Positions 37,270 through 46,390 of a stretch of DNA of 64,000 nt are shown piece after piece. A program made the position numbers and the translations under genes. The stretch comes from Caballeronia sordidicola. GTDB taxonomy: Bacteria > Pseudomonadota > Gammaproteobacteria > Burkholderiales > Burkholderiaceae. Position 1 is the stretch's first letter. Each line of letters starts with the position of its first letter. The notes below the pieces were generated by a model. The model worked only from the letters and a program-made list of their open reading frames with translations. It searched no databases and was not told the DNA's origin. The stretch lies in NCBI RefSeq assembly GCF_000729995.1, contig NZ_JNFG01000009.1, positions 244,250 to 308,249 of the forward strand. The letters are read 5' to 3'.

Positions 37270-37539
37270 CTACCGCCTAAAGTCGGCCGCCTCTAGCTGG
37301 ATAGAATCGGCCGTGAGTCGACGCGCCTTGCGTTCAGCGACGGCAACGATTCGCTGGCGTCCGTCATTGAAAATCCTGAGGACGCGTGCATCGTCCGCAC
37401 CAGGCTGAAGCCAAAAGTAGTGTTGCAGCGATTCGCGCGAAACCGTGCATTTCACGACGCGACCGGCAGCGATGAGTTCGAAGGCGACCGAGAGTCCGCC
37501 CTCAATGACAACAGCTTCAGTCGAATTGGTTGTGTTCAT
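37270..37539 (-). CDS. DUF1488-like protein
   Basis: 89 aa from the ATG at 37539, which has GAGG close upstream. The pattern VAFELIAAGRVVKCTVSRESLQHYF...IVAVAERKARR resembles DUF1488, a small family of unknown role common in proteobacteria. It lies 7 bp after the upstream gene and 12 bp before the coiled-coil gene, forming a three-gene unit. Confidence 0.65.
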   Translation of the reverse strand: MNTTNSTEAVVIEGGLSVAFELIAAGRVVKCTVSRESLQHYFWLQPGADDARVLRIFNDGRQRIVAVAERKARRLTADSIQLEAADFRR

Positions 37540-37546
37540 TGCCACC

Positions 37547-37909
37547 TCATGCGAACCGATGATCCTCTAACGCATGGTGACATACCTGAAGCATCCGTTG
37601 AACGATCGTACTGGCCGGGTTCACTTTCATGTCGCCCTTGAAGAGACCCTGAACGTCTGCTTGGATCAACGCAATGCCTTCGCCGCGCAGATCATGCCTC
37701 GTAATTTGCAGCGCTAACCGCCCAAGGCGAACTCGATCAAGCCACGGCAGACTCAGCCGGTTGCGCGAAAGCCACGAGCGGCAGGAGATCACCGAGAGGT
37801 CCACTCGCCAGTCACTGGTCAGCGCGTAGGTCGCCGCCGTCGTGGCGACGAGATAGCACAGCAGGTCAGCGCACGCGTCGGGCAAGAGGTTCATTTCACG
37901 AATTTTCAT
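37547..37909 (-). CDS. Protein of unknown function
   Basis: 120 aa; GTGGATG precedes the ATG. It begins MKIREMNLLPDACADLLCYL and has a central stretch rich in Leu/Arg. Not recognised. First gene of the compact minus-strand unit with the DUF1488-like and coiled-coil genes. Confidence 0.55.
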   Translation of the reverse strand: MKIREMNLLPDACADLLCYLVATTAATYALTSDWRVDLSVISCRSWLSRNRLSLPWLDRVRLGRLALQITRHDLRGEGIALIQADVQGLFKGDMKVNPASTIVQRMLQVCHHALEDHRFA

Positions 37910-38334
37910 ACATCCACTTTTACAATAAAACCCTGGAAGACACTACCCAAGATCTAGCGTTTATTCGGCTGGGGAGCGACCACTAATGCGTTGCATCGCA
38001 GCGGCTTTTTTATAGACTGCGCGGCTCAACATCCTACGACGATTCGTCGGATCAGAAGTGCTGCATATAGCGCCAAGCCCGTGACTCGGCGCTACCGCCG
38101 CTGGAACGACAGCGGGCAAGTTCGTTCATACGGGTACCAACTTGTCGAATCAAAAGTAGCGAATGACTGTTTCAATTGCGCGACCCGACGCCTGAAGCGT
38201 CGATCGCCCGCGCGGCAACCGCAGCGCTTCAAAAAAGCGTTTAGCGTATCATTTTGGAAGTCGCGGAACCGCCAGAACACGCATTGTAAAAGTGATGCTC
38301 CGCTCCCATTGAATAATAAAACAGACGTAGATAA
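37910..38334. other. Divergent spacer before hydrolase
   Basis: 425 bases between divergent genes, with promoters expected for both sides. The last 100 bases are AT-rich. No ORF or operator is recognised. Confidence 0.4.
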
Positions 38335-39108
38335 ATGACGCAGGCTTTAGCCACGTTCCATCTCAGTCATGGACCCAAAAACCGACCTACCCTCGTCTTC
38401 TTGCCGGGCGCCCTCATTCCGCCAAACGCCATCGCGCCCGTCACAAGAATCGTTAAACTTCGCGCGATTGGTGTGGGCTGGCTCGAGGGTGCGGGCCCGC
38501 ACGACCTTCACTCGGTTGCAGCGCGTGTAGCGATTTTACTAAGAGAGCTTGGACCAACCGTGTTGATAGGGCATTCGGTAGGTACACCTATCGCGGCGCT
38601 CGCCGCTGCGATCGATTTACGCTCGACAAATAGCAACGCGGTTGGTCTCGTGCTGAGCAATAGTGGAGCCAATACAAAGGGGCATGGCGATGTCGAATCA
38701 GTCATCGAGCGCGTCCTTCAGACATGGGGGCCACCGCTGTGGAAAGCCATGACCGAACGCTCGCTTGGAAGCGCCTGCCCCGCCGAGCTTGTGGACTCGT
38801 TTATGACGTATCCACGCCGCATTACCGCTGAAGCGACCGTCCAGAGCCTGCGCAGCTTGCAACAGACTGATCTTACAAGCATGCTCAGCGAACTATCATC
38901 CCTTCCCACCGCAGTGGTCCATGGAAATCGTGACCCGGCTCGCACTTTGTCCCATGCAGAAAGCCTGAGCGACGGCATTCCGGGCTCGAGACTTGTGGTG
39001 CTTGAAACGGGCCATACGTCGTGCGTCGAAGCACCCGACGAATTCGCCAAAGTAATACACGCTGTCGTTGAGCAAGGCCTAGGAGCCGGCACCGGAAGCA
39101 CAGTTTAG
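38335..39108 (+). CDS. Alpha/beta hydrolase
   Basis: 257 aa. LVFLPGALIPP gives the oxyanion-hole strand, IGHSVG (about residue 79-84) the nucleophile elbow Ser, VVHGNRDPART the acid-bearing strand, and ETGHTSCVEAPDEF the catalytic His. It is a cytoplasmic esterase or lipase-like enzyme of unknown substrate. The ribosome-binding site is weak. It stands alone beside the plasmid replication region. Confidence 0.88.
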   Translation: MTQALATFHLSHGPKNRPTLVFLPGALIPPNAIAPVTRIVKLRAIGVGWLEGAGPHDLHSVAARVAILLRELGPTVLIGHSVGTPIAALAAAIDLRSTNSNAVGLVLSNSGANTKGHGDVESVIERVLQTWGPPLWKAMTERSLGSACPAELVDSFMTYPRRITAEATVQSLRSLQQTDLTSMLSELSSLPTAVVHGNRDPARTLSHAESLSDGIPGSRLVVLETGHTSCVEAPDEFAKVIHAVVEQGLGAGTGSTV

Positions 39109-39388
39109 CAACTGGCCTTTCGGAATCAGAAAATGTGTGTGCGAGGCACTACGACTCCAGATCAAATGAGGGCCGGCCCCTCTTCAGTGTTGCGCTTGCG
39201 CTCGCCAAGATTCGCAGACCATCCAATCCGCTTCTTGCACAACACACGCTGGCGATTGTATAAGCTCGGCTCTGAGCGCAAAGCCAATCTGTTCAGCTGA
39301 ATTTCAGAAATTTCGGGGCGTGAACGATTCGATCCTGCCGAACATCGGGGGCATTAATCCCGAGCTGATCGTTCGGCGACATTCGCTT

Positions 39389-39784
39389 TCAAGCCAATGC
39401 GAACAACCTTAGCATGACCTCGAACAGCGGCCGATTCTGATCGTTTCGGTGCGAATGCCCTCTTCGATTGAGTTTTGCTTCGGCGCGCGCAAGTCGCTGT
39501 GCCGCCATCAACGCGTCCCTCTTGGGTCGATGTGCCTGGGCACGCGCCGCATTGCGATCCCGACGAAGACTCTCCACCTCCTTTTCGAGAGCTGCCAACC
39601 GGTCATTCATGCGATGCACGTGAATGACAAGTGGCGCGAACATACTTTCCCTTACCGTACGGAAAATAGGCGATCTCGTTTGCGTTGTCGATATGGCGCT
39701 GCATCGGGCTTTCGAGGTCGACCTCGCCCGCGGGGAGCCCGCGAACATCCCCTCCTCTGTTTTTCTTTCCTCTGCGTAGCTCAC
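39389..39784 (-). CDS. Protein of unknown function, coiled-coil
   Basis: 131 aa. The middle carries a coiled coil (VHRMNDRLAALEKEVESLRRD, RAQAHRPKRDALMAAQRLARAE). Its ATG overlaps the stop of the upstream gene (ATGA), so translation is coupled. Not recognised; possibly a plasmid maintenance protein by position. Confidence 0.5.
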   Translation of the reverse strand: MSYAEERKTEEGMFAGSPRARSTSKARCSAISTTQTRSPIFRTVRESMFAPLVIHVHRMNDRLAALEKEVESLRRDRNAARAQAHRPKRDALMAAQRLARAEAKLNRRGHSHRNDQNRPLFEVMLRLFALA

Positions 39785-40236
39785 GATTGCCTCCTGGCGA
39801 TCTTCGATTTTTCGTTACCTGTATCAACTAATGAAACCGCATTTGGTCGGATGTAGATCGATGGCCCACCGTCGAATGAAAGATGTGCATCCTGATATAG
39901 CGCAAGGTATGTCGCCTCTCTTCCATCTGACAAGCCTGAGGGCCACTGCTTTGAGCGCGACGATACGGTTGGCCGCAACATGGTGTAACGGTCGATGAGG
40001 TTCTCCATCGACGCTACCTGGGCTCGTGCGGCATTGCACGAGCTGGATCGGTTTGCGTGCCAGATCAGGTGCGGCCCGTTGCTCACGGAGATAAATATAA
40101 CTTTCGTGCACGAACCCCAAGAGTAGCGGTCGAGCCAGATACGCTGCACCGCCCGCATTTCGCAGTATTTCCGTCCTTCGTATCGCTTGTGGATAACGTC
40201 AAGCAGCATGTCCGGCCAAGATGAATGTCGCTGCAC
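39781..40236 (-). CDS. Protein of unknown function downstream of repA
   Basis: 151 aa. No recognised domain; sequence is soluble and mixed (LDVIHKRYEGRKYCEMRAVQ, FDGGPSIYIRPNAV). It follows repA on the same strand by 68 bp and overlaps the next gene by four bases, so the three may be one transcript. Start at 40236 or 40209 cannot be decided. A perfect DnaA-box sequence lies inside at 40188-40196. Confidence 0.5.
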   Translation of the reverse strand: MQRHSSWPDMLLDVIHKRYEGRKYCEMRAVQRIWLDRYSWGSCTKVIFISVSNGPHLIWHANRSSSCNAARAQVASMENLIDRYTMLRPTVSSRSKQWPSGLSDGREATYLALYQDAHLSFDGGPSIYIRPNAVSLVDTGNEKSKIARRQS

Positions 40237-40304
40237 CGGACTTAACCATTGCGCCGCCCCACGCTTGCCCCTCTCGCCGCGAAGCTCAGGGCTCTACAGG
40301 CACA

Positions 40305-41708
40305 TCAGGGCGATGTACGAGACGAATTCATGCGCCCGAACACAAATTGTCCCAGGTACCAAACTAGGTCTGCGTTCGCGAGGATGTCCTCCTCCGTAAC
40401 TGTTGAGGCCTCAAGTTTCATACGGCGGAGCATGAGCTTGCCTTGGCTCGACGTGATCCATGAGCGCACCAAATCTTTACGGGTTTTTAAGTCCGCAGAA
40501 TTGAAGTGTTCACGTCCTTTGAGCGATTCTTCATTCATGCGTGCACGGACTTCTTCCTCACGCGACGCCATGGTGCGTGCGACCGAACTCCGGGTTTCAT
40601 TCTTTGCGACCTCTGCTTCTGTTTCGTTGCTAAGCAGCTTGGCCTGAACGTCGACCATCGTCCGTTCGGCTTCGGACATTTTCCAGTTATCGCGGAGAGC
40701 TCTCATCAAGTAGCCAGCTGGACTCCTTTTCACCTGTCCGCGATCAATCTTGAATCGAGTGTATTCGACAGCTTGCTGAATGTGTGTATCGGTCCAGACC
40801 TCACGGTTCTCGGAAATCTCGGTGAACTGTTGGGTCGACAAGTTGAATTCATCCTTGAGGATCTTGTACAGGTGGCTGGCGTCAGCCAAGCTGGCCAAAA
40901 CAGCGTCGGCGGTATCCTTGCGCTTGAGCAGAAACCTTATCCGGTCGATTTTTTTCGATGTGCTGGACTCGGTCCTAGTTTCATAAGTCAGATCGATGTC
41001 CGATACCTCATTGATTTCACGCACTGCCGGCTCAAGCCAGTCGCGTTTGAAGTATTTGAAGATGGCCGCGTTTGCGCCCATCTTCCCGGGCCAATTTCGC
41101 ATGTCTTCAAGCGGTATCCATTCCGTTCGGCCATCGGGGACACTCGGCAATATCTGATCATAAATCGCGCGCGCCAGGCTGCGCGTAAAAGCCGTCGAAA
41201 TGCGCAGGCTCAGCCAGTGTGACTTTTTTGGGTCACGGATGTGCGGAACTAATCTCGGATGCACGTCGAATCGGACCCGCCCTCTGTGGAACCCCACCAT
41301 CCCCAGCAGTTGGACCGAGACCCATAGGTCGTCTTCATTGGGGTCGCGGTCGAGCGGCGTATCCGTCACCTGGATTTTCGCGTCCTGCGCTTCCTCTGCG
41401 ATTGTGCGCAGGTGCTTGAGATTGCGGCTGTCATAGCGCATCAGCCACTTGAAGTAGTTCAGTTCAACGTCGTACTGATCTCGTGCTTCTTGTTCCTGTG
41501 CGACGATGAAATACGCGGCGTCAAGAAATCGCCGCGCCGGCAGGCCCATGTTGACGATTTGGGTGAAGAAGTTGTTCCGCTGGTAGCCGATTTCACGGGT
41601 GGCCTCACTGATGGGCATGCCTAGGTCGAAGAGGTCCTCGAACAGCGCGAGCGCCATCTGGCGAGGTGTCACCCTCGACTTGCCTGCTTCAGGATTGTCC
41701 GCCGCCAT
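40305..41708 (-). CDS. repA: Replication initiator protein
   Basis: 467 aa. The N-terminal TPRQMALALFEDLFDLGMPISEATREIGYQ looks like a helix-turn-helix, and the central region (LWVSVQLLGMVGFHRGRVRFDVHPRLVPHI, FTRSLARAIYDQILPSVPDG, WIPLEDMRNWPGKM) resembles winged-helix initiators of Burkholderia megaplasmids and secondary chromosomes. It lies immediately beside an array of about 13 iterons, divergent from parA. It should bind the iterons and open the origin. Placement next to parAB identifies the replicon core. Confidence 0.85.
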   Translation of the reverse strand: MAADNPEAGKSRVTPRQMALALFEDLFDLGMPISEATREIGYQRNNFFTQIVNMGLPARRFLDAAYFIVAQEQEARDQYDVELNYFKWLMRYDSRNLKHLRTIAEEAQDAKIQVTDTPLDRDPNEDDLWVSVQLLGMVGFHRGRVRFDVHPRLVPHIRDPKKSHWLSLRISTAFTRSLARAIYDQILPSVPDGRTEWIPLEDMRNWPGKMGANAAIFKYFKRDWLEPAVREINEVSDIDLTYETRTESSTSKKIDRIRFLLKRKDTADAVLASLADASHLYKILKDEFNLSTQQFTEISENREVWTDTHIQQAVEYTRFKIDRGQVKRSPAGYLMRALRDNWKMSEAERTMVDVQAKLLSNETEAEVAKNETRSSVARTMASREEEVRARMNEESLKGREHFNSADLKTRKDLVRSWITSSQGKLMLRRMKLEASTVTEEDILANADLVWYLGQFVFGRMNSSRTSP

Positions 41709-41770
41709 AAGCTCATCAGCTGATCGTTTGAATTGTTTGCGAATGTAGCATGCGTGGGTGAGCTGTCAAC

Positions 41771-42420
41771 ACATACAACCTCACCCTCCTCCAGCCAGAC
41801 AGGGCTGTCCGCATTGCCTTTGCCGGCTACGCACAATTAACCTCACCTGGGCACAATCGACCTCACCACGTTGAACCTCCGCCCAGCAGTCACGCCTTAT
41901 CTCGTGCCGCTGGCAGCGACGCCTACCCGGTACTGCACAGCCAACCTCACCTTTGGTAGAGCAGTTTTTTTCCGCACATCAAACCTAACCTTGGTGTGGA
42001 ACGAACCTCACCTTCCGCACACAACGAACCTCACCTCTGTGCACAGTTAACCTCACCCCTGACACAAGAAACCTCACTTTCCCAAGGTTAAGCTCTTGAA
42101 ACTAAACGTAGTCGTGGGTCGCTGTTGGTAAGTTGGTTGGTTTAATTCTTTAAAAAAACAAACCAACTAGTCTTCAATACGTTGATATGTGAACTGTTGT
42201 CGACGGTGAGGTCAATTGTGCAATGCCCTAAAAACTGATCCTGCGCGGACTGGTGAGCAAGATTTATGGTGAGGTTGATTGTGCAGATTCACTCGTGAGG
42301 ATCTTTCCACGCCTTTTCCGTGAAGTCTTTCCTGATACCTGACTATGAAGGTGAGGTCCATTGTGCAATTTGGATATGGTCAAACACCGCAGGTGTAATA
42401 GCAGCACAATCGACCTCACC
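41771..42420. repeat. Iteron array (putative replication origin)
   Basis: About 13 copies of a 17-bp unit with consensus GCACAATyrACCTCACC. Left group, same orientation: 41771, 41831, 41851, 41935, 41974, 41998 (partial), 42017, 42041 and 42062. Right group, reversed: 42205, 42268 and 42350, plus one forward copy at 42404. Copies 41831, 41851 and 42404 are near-identical. Spacing on the left is mostly about 20-25 bp. This is the typical binding array of an iteron-type Rep protein and lies between repA and parA, so it is the probable origin of replication. Confidence 0.9.
42131..42168. repeat. AT-rich inverted repeat inside the origin
   Basis: AGTTGGTTGGTTT (42131-42143) and AAACAAACCAACT (42156-42168) pair with one mismatch around an AT-rich loop. 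It lies exactly between the left (forward) and right (reverse) iteron groups, where a DNA-unwinding element would be expected. Confidence 0.65.
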
Positions 42421-42631
42421 TTGAAGCCTGAGTAGTGATTGAAGGTTGATCTAACGGTCTGCAGCCAACAATAGCGGAATGGAGTGCGATGGTTCGGAAG
42501 AGGAGGTCGGGTTTCACGCTTGGCGAAGGTACTCTATAACATTGCGAAGGACACTTCGACGGGGCGCTTTCAGAGGATATCGCTATAGTAAACAGCAATT
42601 TATAGCGCAATTGCTAAGTCTTTCCTGTATT

Positions 42632-42665
42632 CTGAGGTTAATTAAAATTTCCGGAAAAACCTCAG
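42632..42665. promoter_or_regulatory. Inverted repeat just upstream of parA (candidate operator)
   Basis: CTGAGGTT (42632-42639) and AACCTCAG (42658-42665) flank an AT-rich segment ending one base before the parA ATG. ParA proteins with an N-terminal HTH often repress their own promoter at such repeats. Confidence 0.55.
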
Positions 42666-42666
42666 A

Positions 42667-43878
42667 ATGGTGAAAACAAGCCAACTTCCTGCTGTAGACA
42701 GAACTGTTCATCTTGAGCAGATTAGCCAGTTTGCTGAAAAGGTCTCGATTTTCACAGATGAACTGCGCGACACTATCCTCGCGCCACGGCCGAGAAAGGC
42801 TGCCCCTGTCTTTAAGACAGGAGAGATCGCCGAAATGTGCAATATCGCCCATTCTCAGGTTCAATACCTCGCCACAAAGAGTGACGGAGAGTTGCCCTCG
42901 GGCACGGCAGCAGGCACTGGGCGTACCCGGACCTTCACTCTAGAGGAGGCGCGCGTCTGGGTGCAAAAAGTCTCTGACATCTATCAGACTCCGCTTGTTA
43001 CCGGGACACGTGAGCCTGAAGGGAAAATCATCATCACGGCCCAATTAAAGGGGGGATCGGCAAAAACAACCACAACCATGTGCTTGGCGCAGGGATTGAC
43101 CTTGCGCGGACGCAAGGTGCTGGTTATCGACCTGGATCCGCAAGCCTCGCTTTCCGAACTTTGCGGTCTTTACGCGGAAAAGGATGTGACGCCGGACGAC
43201 ACGATTCTGCCTTACATTTATGACCAGGACATCGAAGGCGGACTGGAGGCGAGAGTTCAGTCAACGTACTGGGATGGTCTTGATGTGATCCCGGCTCACA
43301 CTGAATTAATTGGTGCAGAGTTCCATCTGCCCGCGATGCAGAAGATGAGACCTGGATTTCGGTTTTGGACTGTGTTGCGACAAGGTTTAGAGCCGCTCCG
43401 CAAGCGATATGACTACATTCTCATGGACACGTCGCCCTCTCTGTCGTACCTCAATCTGAACGCACTGCTTGCAGCAGACGCGATGGTTATGCCGATGGTC
43501 CCGGAGAATCTCGACTTCATTAGCTCGCTGTCGTTCTGGCGCCTGTTTTCTGACGTGTCCAAGAGTTTCATGAAGTACGAGACGGACAAGAAATACGACT
43601 TTATTTCGTTGCTGCTTTCGAGAGTCGATTATGGCCGTAACTCTTCAGCACCTATCGTGCGAGCATGGGCACAAAGTGCCTACGAGAGTTGGTTGCACTC
43701 GATTGAAGTGCCCGCGAGTTCTGTAATGAGCACGGGAGCGCTTGCGTTCTCAACGGTGTTCGACGTCAGCAGTACCCATAGCGCGTCCAAGTCGTTGCAG
43801 CGGGTTAGACAGCCTCTTGTCGATTACTGTCGTTGGATAGATGAAATCTATGCGGAAAAATGGAGGAACGCGCAATGA
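42667..43878 (+). CDS. parA: Plasmid partition ATPase ParA
   Basis: 403 aa. An N-terminal region (1-115) has an HTH-like segment (FKTGEIAEMCNIAHSQVQYLA), as in type Ia ParA proteins that autorepress. Then the deviant Walker A LKGGSAKTTTT (near residue 126-136), VLVIDLDPQAS, and ILMDTSPSLS. ATP-driven segregation of the replicon, acting with ParB on parS sites. The end overlaps parB. Confidence 0.94.
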   Translation: MVKTSQLPAVDRTVHLEQISQFAEKVSIFTDELRDTILAPRPRKAAPVFKTGEIAEMCNIAHSQVQYLATKSDGELPSGTAAGTGRTRTFTLEEARVWVQKVSDIYQTPLVTGTREPEGKIIITAQLKGGSAKTTTTMCLAQGLTLRGRKVLVIDLDPQASLSELCGLYAEKDVTPDDTILPYIYDQDIEGGLEARVQSTYWDGLDVIPAHTELIGAEFHLPAMQKMRPGFRFWTVLRQGLEPLRKRYDYILMDTSPSLSYLNLNALLAADAMVMPMVPENLDFISSLSFWRLFSDVSKSFMKYETDKKYDFISLLLSRVDYGRNSSAPIVRAWAQSAYESWLHSIEVPASSVMSTGALAFSTVFDVSSTHSASKSLQRVRQPLVDYCRWIDEIYAEKWRNAQ

Positions 43879-44852
43879 GCAACATGCGTGAACAATTACT
43901 GGCCAAGACGGCGGGCATACGAGCGACTTCGTCTATCAATGAAGACGAGGTGAAACGTAGCACTCGAACGCAAACGGCGCCTGGCCTTGCAGGGGCGTTG
44001 GCGGTTGCGCAGCTCCGTGTGCAAGAGCTGGAGTCCACTGGCGCTGCCTCGCAATTGGCGGTGTCAGATATTGTGGCGAACCCCTGGCAGCCGCGGCGAG
44101 TATTCAACGAGGCGAAGCTGTCGGAACTAGCCGAATCTATTCGAGAAGTCGGGCTTATGCAGCCTATCGTGGTGCGCCGCTCGGGGGATATTTATCAGAT
44201 TGTGGCGGGCGAACGTAGGTGGCGCTCGCACAAAATGATCGAGCTTGCCACTATAAAGGCAGTTGTCGTGGAGTGTTCCGACGCGGACATGGCGGTGCTG
44301 GCCCTCGTGGAAAATGTCAGCCGTGACGATTTGTCGGACTATGAAGTTGCCACGTCCATGAGGCAAACGGAAAAGGAATTTCCTGATCGGAAGCGAATGG
44401 CCGAAGCGCTGGGTATGTCTCGCAGCGGGCTCTATCAGTTTCTCTCGTTCGAGAATCTGCCGGACTTTATCAGGAAGGACCTGGATATCCAGCCACGGCT
44501 ACTTGGTGGGACTGCGGCTCAGGCGATTGTTACGGCGATCAAGAAGCATGGAGAGAGCGGAATGAACGCTGCAGTGGAACTTTGGCCCCTCGTTGTGAAG
44601 GGCGATATGGACCAGGGGAAGGTCGCGGCGGCGATTAAGGCGTTGGCAACCCGCCAAGCAACGACGGCCAACTCAGCGAGCGAACGGAGCATCGACAAGT
44701 TCTTTTCTGGCAAGGAACACGCGGGCTCCATTACCAAGGATATCAGCGGGATCACGGTGAAAATCAAGTCCGGCGTGCTGACCAACGCGCAAGAGACACA
44801 GATTAGGGAGCTTATAAGTCAGATGTTCCACGCTCAGCCGAGAACGAACTGA
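43875..44852 (+). CDS. parB: Partition protein ParB
   Basis: 325 aa from the ATG at 43875, chosen because GGAGG lies nine bases upstream and ATGA overlaps the parA stop. Contains the ParB CTPase box (QPRRVFNEAKL, GLMQPIVVRRSGDIYQIVAGERRWRSH), ENVSRDDLSDYEVA, and a central HTH (MAEALGMSRSGLYQFLSF). It binds parS and spreads along DNA, loading ParA-dependent segregation. Confidence 0.95.
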   Translation: MSNMREQLLAKTAGIRATSSINEDEVKRSTRTQTAPGLAGALAVAQLRVQELESTGAASQLAVSDIVANPWQPRRVFNEAKLSELAESIREVGLMQPIVVRRSGDIYQIVAGERRWRSHKMIELATIKAVVVECSDADMAVLALVENVSRDDLSDYEVATSMRQTEKEFPDRKRMAEALGMSRSGLYQFLSFENLPDFIRKDLDIQPRLLGGTAAQAIVTAIKKHGESGMNAAVELWPLVVKGDMDQGKVAAAIKALATRQATTANSASERSIDKFFSGKEHAGSITKDISGITVKIKSGVLTNAQETQIRELISQMFHAQPRTN

Positions 44853-44866
44853 GGGACGCTGAGCGC

Positions 44867-44893
44867 AAAGCCCGCCATGTGCGGGCTTTTTTT
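44867..44893 (+). terminator. Rho-independent terminator of parAB
   Basis: AAAGCCCGC and GCGGGCTTT form a 9-bp stem with a 5-base loop, followed by a T-run, 15 bases after the parB stop. Confidence 0.9.
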
Positions 44894-44908
44894 GTGCTCT
44901 TTTCTAGC

Positions 44909-44926
44909 GTGTCTAGAGTCTAGACA
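44909..44926. other. parS-like palindrome 1
   Basis: GTGTCTAGAGTCTAGACA, an almost perfect palindrome around TCTAGAGTCTAGA; the last base pair is missing compared with the second copy. It lies 57 bases after parB. Probable ParB binding site (inferred). Confidence 0.7.
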
Positions 44927-44973
44927 GAATCAGACGCGGTGGCCCGTTTCTGATCGATTTCGCAGCGAGGGTC

Positions 44974-44992
44974 GTGTCTAGAGTCTAGACAC
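44974..44992. other. parS-like palindrome 2
   Basis: GTGTCTAGAGTCTAGACAC, a 19-base palindrome with a single central base (9-bp arms). It is the second of three such sites downstream of parB and is consistent with a replicon-specific parS. Confidence 0.75.
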
Positions 44993-45777
44993 ACGCGTGG
45001 GCAGATCTCGATCGAGCGACGCTATTAACACATGCGGTACACCCAGTCTGACCGAGGACGGCGGCAGTGTAGAGGCGCTCGCTAGGACACGTTGGTGCGG
45101 GAAGCGATACCAACGCTTCTGGCTGCCGATTTTCTGCGCGGGAGACATGTAGGGGCTACAAATGTCTCTATGCGGGCGTGAAAATCACGTTCGTCCGGTT
45201 CGCAAAAGACCGGGTCACATTGGCAAAAGCAAGTGCCGTGACCCAGAAAATCACCAGAGCGGTTGGCGTGCCCACAACAACAATGGATCACAACGCCGGA
45301 GAGTTCATCGAGAAGATGCCGGGATATCGCGCGCCAGTCGTTGCCTTGGTGTAGACAGCAGTTTGGTTGATCGCCGATGCTCGCGATCGGACATCTTCAG
45401 CGAGGCCGCCTTTCCCCCCGTCACTTGCTTCGGGATTATATGGACCGTCGGGGCCGCGGAGGTAAATCAAAGGACATTGAGGTACCCACGCAAGCTCGCG
45501 AGAGCTGGCTTTGCTGGGAAATTCAGGGGTTCTCCGAGCGACCATAGGATGAACGGAAGCGTCTATTTCCAGTCAAAAAATGCCCGTCGCGAGCTTCAAG
45601 TTCGGCACGAAGAGCTTTGTGAACCTGCCCTTCGCCTGTTCTAGCCGCTTAGGAAATTGTGCCGGCGCTGAGTCCCGTACTCCAGGACTTCACCGAGCGC
45701 CATTGTCGCCCTCCGTCCAGCGTGTCCGACTAACACGCTGGACCAATCACTACGTGGCGACAGCCTTCTTCCCGAGC

Positions 45778-45796
45778 GTGTCTAGACTCTAGACAC
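45778..45796. other. parS-like palindrome 3
   Basis: GTGTCTAGACTCTAGACAC, the exact reverse complement of copy 2, about 790 bp further downstream. Repetition of an unusual 19-base palindrome three times within 1 kb of parB argues against chance. Confidence 0.75.
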
Positions 45797-46360
45797 GCAT
45801 AGTCACGCTAGCGTCGTGCCCATCCTGCACTCAAAGAGCCTCCGGTTTTCCGCCCGCATATAAGCGGCAAGGCTCTGCAATGTTGTTGAACCCTCACGTG
45901 AGATTCAGATCTGACGGAATCGAATCGCCATATCACGGACACCCGTTTTCCGTCCCAGGTCCCCATTGCGCGCTGCGTTGCTATCTTCGGTATCAGCTGA
46001 AGCTGGTCGGCATTGACGAGTTGCTTTTCAAGCGTGGCCAGACTGGTAGCAACGAGAGTCCCGTCGCCGATGCGACACGTTTGACGGAAGTAGTTTTGCG
46101 CACAGTCTAAAGGCCGTGCGTTGCAAGTCCAACACCACCATCCCATCGTTGCGCTGCCCAGCGAGCCGCATTTGATATAGCGAGCAGACGGCATGTGCAC
46201 CACGATATTCAGTACCGCCATGCCTCGCAATGACGATGCGTGGGCAGTTGCGCAACTAACGGTCATGCCCGAAGGCGTATCCAATAAACAAAGCCACGCT
46301 CAACATTCAATGGCGGAAAAGGCCTACTACTTGTCATCAGTAATCCCTCGAATTCGAGTA

Positions 46361-46376
46361 CTGTATAAACATACAG
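46361..46376 (+). promoter_or_regulatory. SOS (LexA) box
   Basis: CTGTATAAACATACAG matches the CTGT-N8-ACAG LexA consensus exactly and lies 14 bases before the ATG at 46391, overlapping the expected promoter. The gene downstream should be induced by DNA damage. Confidence 0.75.
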
Positions 46377-46390
46377 CCTGCGAGGAAGCC

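Larger units (their letters stand above)
44853..46390. other. Partition-site region and gene-free stretch after parB
   Basis: About 1.5 kb without a convincing gene. It holds the parAB terminator, three parS-like palindromes (44909, 44974, 45778) and, at the end, the SOS box of the next gene. The remaining open frames show no family resemblance. Confidence 0.5.

Noticed and set aside
40188..40196. Perfect DnaA box (TGTGGATAA) as part of the origin
   Set aside because: It lies inside a coding sequence about 1.6 kb from the iterons; a single 9-mer is expected by chance. Another isolated copy is at 59406.
45162..45644. 160-codon plus-strand frame after parB
   Set aside because: Low-complexity wrong-frame look, no ribosome-binding site, and an overlapping frame on the other strand of similar quality.
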